DNA of 64,000 nucleotides, taken from assembly GCA_016758905.1 (NCBI GenBank), contig JAEPQZ010000008.1:620001-684000 (forward strand), read 5' to 3'. This stretch comes from Umbelopsis isabellina (Eukaryota > Mucoromycota > Umbelopsidomycetes > Umbelopsidales > Umbelopsidaceae). Made by a program: the position numbers and the translations under genes. The notes under the pieces are model-generated. The model did not search any database. It saw only the letters and a program-made list of their open reading frames with translations, and was not told the DNA's origin. Below, piece after piece: positions 59,287 through 64,000 of the stretch; the first letter of the stretch is position 1; every line of letters begins with the position of its first letter.

Positions 59287-61477
59287 CTAATCTACTATGT
59301 CGTCATTGCCCTTTGGAGAGGGTAGGTCCAGCCTTGGACGTTTTGGTGGTGTGGCATCTCCTGGTGCTGTCTCCTCAGTGGCTAGAGTTTCTACAACTGC
59401 CTGAGCCATTGGTGGAACCATTTCAGTATTCGATGATTTGAACTTGTTTTCAATCTCCAATTTCTGGCAGAATGACTCGGTTTGTGGGTTCGTGAAGGGG
59501 TATACTGTATATTGATTGAATGATGAGATTGCTAGTCAGTGAGTTCACTGCAATTCGGTTCCAACGACTTACCGTAGTTTGAGACTTCTTGACGTGTTAA
59601 CGGTTTAGAGTCATCGTGTGCTGGCGTAGTGGGTACAAAATTGTGTGGGATAGCTAGATCTATCGTACCATTTGCGACTTTTTGTTGCAATTCTTCCATC
59701 TTCTCGGCAACCTCACTAGCAAGCGTGGTCAGATAAAGGACGATTTTTGCAGGTTCTTTGTATACATACCTGTATAGCGATTCATCCGACGGCAAAGGAG
59801 GTTGACCATACTCCATGCTGAGATATTTATTTGTTACCTGAGTAATTGCAAGCCATTCCAAATCGTACTGAAAGGTAAAGCTTTCCTCAGACGTGGCTAC
59901 ATCTAGAACCTAATAACGATGACAATGCATTAATTTTGAAAAAGGGAAGTAGGAGGGTGCAATACATGGTGATATGTGTCTTTATACCTGTAAGAATTGC
60001 CTTCCTGGCAAGCACTTATCCAGACTTAAAAATCGGGTTGCCTTTGTTTCTAATTAACTACGAGTAAGAACATGCATTTTTCGAAATTGTTAGTCTAGAG
60101 GGCCTACCTGACGGGTCAAGCATTGGTGTTTTTTCCGTATTTTCATTTATCAGCTCATCGTGTGGAGTTGTGACATTGTGCGAAATATCAGTTGCATTCG
60201 CAGCTGGCACTTTCTTTGATATTTCCTCATCTATATCAATTACGCCTTCGTTTGTATCAACAATCTCATCGGCACCAATATCATCAAAATCATCATCTAT
60301 GATAATCTCATTAGGATCCACAGTAGATTGTACTTGTTTTGTAGAAGGCTCTGCATCGACAGCTTCGTCAAAATCTATAGTGATTTCATCTGGATTGGGT
60401 GCTGGTGTATCCATGTCATCGTCATCGAAAGCAATGACAATCTCATCCGGATTGACCATCGTTTGAGCTTGTTGATTATGCTCACTACCCCGAACCGGTC
60501 CATCATTACGGCGCACCCAGTCATCATGATTGACGATGGCTGCAAACTTGACATGAAGATGGGCTGAAAACCAGTATTTTGGATGTAGTTTCTCAAGCAG
60601 CTCTTCATTTGCTGGGCTTCCAAGTTCATTCCGAGCAACCTACCATCGGAATCAATTTAGAAACATCGATCTTAAAGGATACTATGAATCTGCAATTCTA
60701 TTACCTCTTGTCGAAAGTATTTTTTGACCCGCAAGAGCTTTTGAACATCTCCAAATTGTTCTACGCCTCTTGGCCAGTCGTGTGTCAACATAATATCAAT
60801 TGGCTGCCGTAAGAGTCCCAATTTTCTAATATCATATTGCCTGACGTGGTATATGCTTCTCAAATCTGAAGATGAGTACGGCGCTTTCTCATAATGACCA
60901 CAGCGATAATGATTGCCTTTAAATATTCCAGATGAGCCAGCAATGCGCACTCCTCCAAAATTGATGACACCACCCCATCCGAGGAAATATAAGTTCTGTG
61001 CTGCCCAGCCACCATAATACCTGCATTATAGTCAATAAGTTTTATGTTCCTCGATTTACCCTTTTACATCATCACACTTACAGTTCCCATAGGTAATTGC
61101 TTGCTTCGTGGTTTCCACCTATGAATATGGTAGGGTACGGCACGACTTTTGATCCAGAGTAATATTTATGAAAGGTTCCAAGTTGTCGATACTTTGGAGG
61201 TACGGCCATGCATTCCAAGTCAGCAACGTTTCTAATAGCCTAGAAAGTGAATCAACACACTACGCTCCTGTTCACCATAGCTTAGGTCAAAGACATACCT
61301 GGAAATCACCACATATCAATACTAGATCTATCTTGATCTCTTCCTTATGCTCCAAAAGTCTAATAGACCCATAGATATCGTCTAGTTGCCCGTGACAACA
61401 ACCTTCTACTGCAATCTAGAGTAGAGTTTTGTAAAATTGACACGCATCGATGGTGCTCTAGAGATTCGTACCTTCAT
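59287..61477 (-). CDS. DBR1: RNA lariat debranching enzyme
   Basis: About nine exons. Exon 1 is only ATGAAG (61477-61472); the splice gives [18 protein letters not shown], the DBR1 start with the characteristic Cys in place of the usual metallophosphoesterase Asp. Next motifs: [51 protein letters not shown]-type motif [10 protein letters not shown], and [13 protein letters not shown], all metal ligands present. After a long acidic insert (about 60110-60460) comes the C-terminal DBR1 domain, [17 protein letters not shown] and [19 protein letters not shown]. The end has a nuclear-type basic patch (PPKRPRLD). It cuts 2'-5' branch bonds of excised introns. In an intron-rich genome like this, it is a core housekeeping gene. 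Confidence 0.95.
60274..60453 (-). repeat. Three-copy acidic motif in DBR1
   Basis: Within the DBR1 insert the unit NPDEIxIxFD occurs three times: [25 protein letters not shown] and [13 protein letters not shown], with a weaker VIDIDEEI nearby. Each is a short hydrophobic strand (I/V-x-I/V) followed by acidic residues, the layout of SUMO-interacting motifs. Confidence 0.75.
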
Positions 61478-61821
61478 GTTTAACGCAGATCGACCGAGTT
61501 GTGTATGAAAAGCACAGCCCAAATTTCACTCTAATGCCTTGCGAATTAAATTTTTCCATAAAGCGTACATCCTAATTTTATATCATATATCCTAATTTCA
61601 GATCAAATATTTGTGTATATACTTGTTTTTATTTTCCTTACGTTCAGAGAGAAAAGTATAAAGCAAAGAAGGAATGAGGCTTAAAATGTACATGAAACGA
61701 GCTATATGTTTAAAAGAGTGGAACAGAATACAGAGAGAAGGGATAGGACAGTTTGAAAATGAACGACAAATGGTATCGGATAAATGAGATAATGATCTCG
61801 AAAGCTAAAAGGCGAAATCCA
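61478..61821. other. Intergenic region
   Basis: DBR1 promoter plus 3' flank of SIP5; AT-rich, no gene seen. Confidence 0.4.
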
Positions 61822-63761
61822 CTACATGGAAACGCCATCTAAGCCAGATCGATCACCTCCTTCTACAACAATGGGTTGCTTATGGTCTCTATTTCGCGGG
61901 CTACCACCGTTGGACGGCTCAAAGGCAGGCAGTTCGGTGGTTTCGACTGCGACATCCGAGCTATCAGAAGAGGTATTTGTCTCGTCAGATGGCTGCCCAT
62001 CTATGTCCAATGATAGTGGCGAATCCATTGCTTCATTGAGGTTGACTGCATCTGGATTGCCACTAGTTTCAATATTATCCCGTCTATCTCTCATATTTTG
62101 AACAACTGTGTTGTACAAGGGTTGGTCGTCATCATCTTCCTCGTCTTCCTCCTCAATGCGGCGACCATTAACGGTTGCCTGTTGTTCTTCACTGGTAGTG
62201 GTATTCGCACTACCAGATTCATTTTGCTCGGACCGTTGTTGCTGATGTTCACGTCTTCGTCTGTCTTCCTCTTCTACCAAAGATAAACGAACTGCTTCCA
62301 TGACCATCAGATCTTCTAAATCCATGCTTTGCATATTCATGCGACGCATTGCAGCTGATACATAATATTCATTAGAGGCTGCCGAGGAAGCGGACCGCCC
62401 AGGACGAGTCAGAATAGATCCTAACGTTCCACCAACACCTCTGCTTCTGTTGGCTTGGGTAGCCGAGTTTCGTCGGGATCCAGCTGGTGCTCTCGCCACT
62501 TCCACCATTCTAGTCCAGTCAGGTCTGATATGATCTATTTTAAAATAAGTGTCAGCTTAGTGCTTGTCAAATCTCTTTTATATTGAAGGTCCGAAAGCAT
62601 GACATACCGACTAGAATCACTTCAGGGTCTTTATGGCTGACACTTTGACGCCTTGGCTTGCTATGCGTTGTGCCCTTGCCAGAAGTGGTGTGTGTTGCTC
62701 CATTGCGGGTAGCTTCTACGCCAACGGAGTCTGCGTCGCGAGGTAACTGTTGTCGCTGTGGAAAAAGTAGGGTTCGATGTCAGCTTTCAGATGTTACTCT
62801 CAGACAAGCTAATATGGGATTGTAGTCTGACGACAATCACTAGAAAATAGCTGATGAAACAAAAGAAAAACAAACGGGTGGTCAATTACCTCATATATTT
62901 GGCTCCACTTGGGAGGCTTATAAAGGACACCAAAGTTTTCTTCGACGCAAAATGGACATGAAGCGGGCGTGGTGGGGGTCTCTACCGGTCTCTTAATTTG
63001 AATAAAGCACTCTGTGCAGATAGGTTGATCACAGCACCTTGAGTGGTTGATGTTGGAGGGATAGTACTATTTGAAGACGTTCGATTAGACTTAGAATTTA
63101 TAATTCATGAACAGCACTGTCTCCGGATGAGCTCTTACCAAGAAACATATCGGGCATTCCACAGCATCGTTGTACAAAACCTTTTCTCTTGCTTTCATGC
63201 GCTCTATGACCAATCTCTGTCGCTCTTTGGCCGAGTCCACAGCCAGACTCTGACTAACAGAGTGACCAGAGCTGTTAACGCTACTACTGGAAGCACTTCT
63301 GGGACGGCCTATGGTAGTAGTCCTTTTGGTAGCAGCTGTCGAAGTAGAAGAAGAAGACTTTGGAATAGCAGGGGGAACCGAAAGGTTCTCCACCACTCCA
63401 TTGGCCACTACTGGGGGTTCTTCTTCTATTTCGGGAACGTCGTTGAGACCTTTAAAAAAAAAAAAAAAAAAAAACTCTCACATTTAGTTTAAATGCTACA
63501 AATGTGTAGTACAACAAAGCTTCTCGGCGTATGCAAAGACGTGGGAGCCGTGGTTGTGGTCAGCGTACCTTTATAAAATGGGGCTATTCGGCGGTCAATT
63601 ATCAGTTTCCGAACACTTCGATAATCATAATCTTGAGGTGCACTGGGGTAGATGCCGCATGGCAGTAAAGAACCCAAGTCGACTAAGTCTGAGAATTTCT
63701 GCGGGGTCGAAGCGCCTGAAGTTGCAGGACTGGTAGCTTCTCTCGAGTTGTTTGCTCCCAT
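61822..63761 (-). CDS. SIP5 family protein (Snf1-interacting) with RING-like finger
   Basis: Four or five exons. The start [12 protein letters not shown] (ATG 63761) fits the N-myristoylation consensus, and yeast Sip5 also starts MGN. A frame continues upstream to 63896 but lacks similarity. Then [20 protein letters not shown] and [13 protein letters not shown] match Sip5 (GCYSFEKLDYDATVVKNLII). An Arg/Ser-rich linker leads to the finger [19 protein letters not shown] then [13 protein letters not shown] and CPFC, as in Sip5 (ECPICFLYFPGPFNYSKCC). Near the C-terminus [20 protein letters not shown] corresponds to the UIM-like LEDQMVREAIRLSLED of Sip5. The tail is Asp/Glu/Ser-rich. Sip5 in yeast bridges Snf1 kinase and the Reg1-Glc7 phosphatase in glucose response; a role in ubiquitin binding is suggested by the motif. 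Confidence 0.9.
63454..63474 (-). repeat. Poly(T) tract of 21 at a SIP5 3' splice site
   Basis: A run of 21 A on the plus strand reads as T on the coding strand and ends three bases before the AAAG acceptor of SIP5 intron 1. It acts as the polypyrimidine tract; its length is prone to slip in replication and sequencing. Confidence 0.85.
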
Positions 63762-63904
63762 CTTGGCTTGGACGGTAAGTTTTTGAAAAAGAAGTGGAAC
63801 AACCGACAAATAGCTTTCCTTTGCCCAATGTGACACCCTTATTGCGTTCAATACTCCGACAATAAGCTGTTCTCGGCCCAGAAACTTGTCAGTCAAAAAT
63901 ACTT

Positions 63905-64000
63905 TTATGAATAAAACTCATCCTGTACAACATACATATTGTTTTACCAGCCAATGCATTTGCTTACTTCATATTCAAAACTGTGCAACTTTGGGAGATC
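63905..64000 (-). CDS. Possible last two exons of an unidentified gene (cut by window edge)
   Basis: On the minus strand the edge of the window reads DLPKLHSFEYE, then a good GTAAGC donor and a TGTACAG acceptor, then DEFYS and a stop at 63907-63905. This leaves about 144 bp before the SIP5 start. Too little remains to identify the product. Confidence 0.3.

Noticed and set aside
63762-63896. N-terminal extension of SIP5 to 63896
   Set aside because: The family starts with MGN/MGA and a myristoylation signal, which the ATG at 63761 provides; the extension has no similarity.

Overview
The window is nuclear DNA of a filamentous fungus, most likely an early-diverging Mucoromycota (Mucorales-type zygomycete). 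The reasons are: AT-rich intergenic DNA; genes cut by many short introns (mostly about 50-110 nt, GTAAGT/GTGAGT donors, TAG/CAG acceptors); fungal markers (fused purK-purE ADE2, GH20 hexosaminidase, GATA factor, DUR3-type urea permease, SIP5, Uds1-domain protein); and genes usually associated with animals and missing from the best-studied yeasts (TMEM94, WDR81, 4E-T, INTS9, JTB, RAP1GDS1). No rRNA, tRNA or CRISPR array was seen. Exon joins were worked out by eye and are reliable only where stated.

Layout. 0-11.2 kb (minus): TMEM94-like P-type ATPase relative (cut by the window start), a disordered Ser-rich protein, and a WDR81-like BEACH/WD40 protein. 11.6-13.5 kb (plus): ADE2, divergent from WDR81. 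13.5-17.7 kb (minus): ROGDI/RAV2 and a 4E-T-like eIF4E-binding protein. 18.5-21.0 kb (plus): F-box protein with 57-residue tandem repeats. 21.4-27.4 kb (minus): Uds1 coiled-coil protein and INTS9. 28.5-35.0 kb (plus): GATA factor, an acidic unknown protein and a DH-PH RhoGEF. 35.5-44.9 kb (minus): a giant SEL1-repeat protein and a DUR3-type transporter. 46.1-49.4 kb: a 3.3-kb DNA transposon with Tc1/mariner-like ends carrying a decayed Fanzor/TnpB-like gene. 49.6-51.5 kb (plus): CRAL-TRIO protein. 51.6-58.8 kb (minus): WWE-like small protein, RAP1GDS1/SmgGDS, GH20 hexosaminidase, JTB. 58.9-59.1 kb (plus): a 59-residue two-exon membrane protein divergent from JTB. 59.3-63.8 kb (minus): DBR1 and SIP5, then possibly the last exon of one more gene at the right edge.

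The genes are mostly unlinked housekeeping functions: endosome and vacuole traffic (WDR81, ROGDI), mRNA and RNA processing (4E-T, INTS9, DBR1), small-GTPase control (RhoGEF, SmgGDS), nitrogen and purine supply (DUR3, ADE2). The features most worth a second look are the Fanzor-bearing element with TA target duplication and 19-bp terminal repeat ladders, the eight-unit higher-order repeat of the SEL1 protein, three proteins with N-myristoylation-type starts, and the cluster of GATA sites upstream of DUR3.
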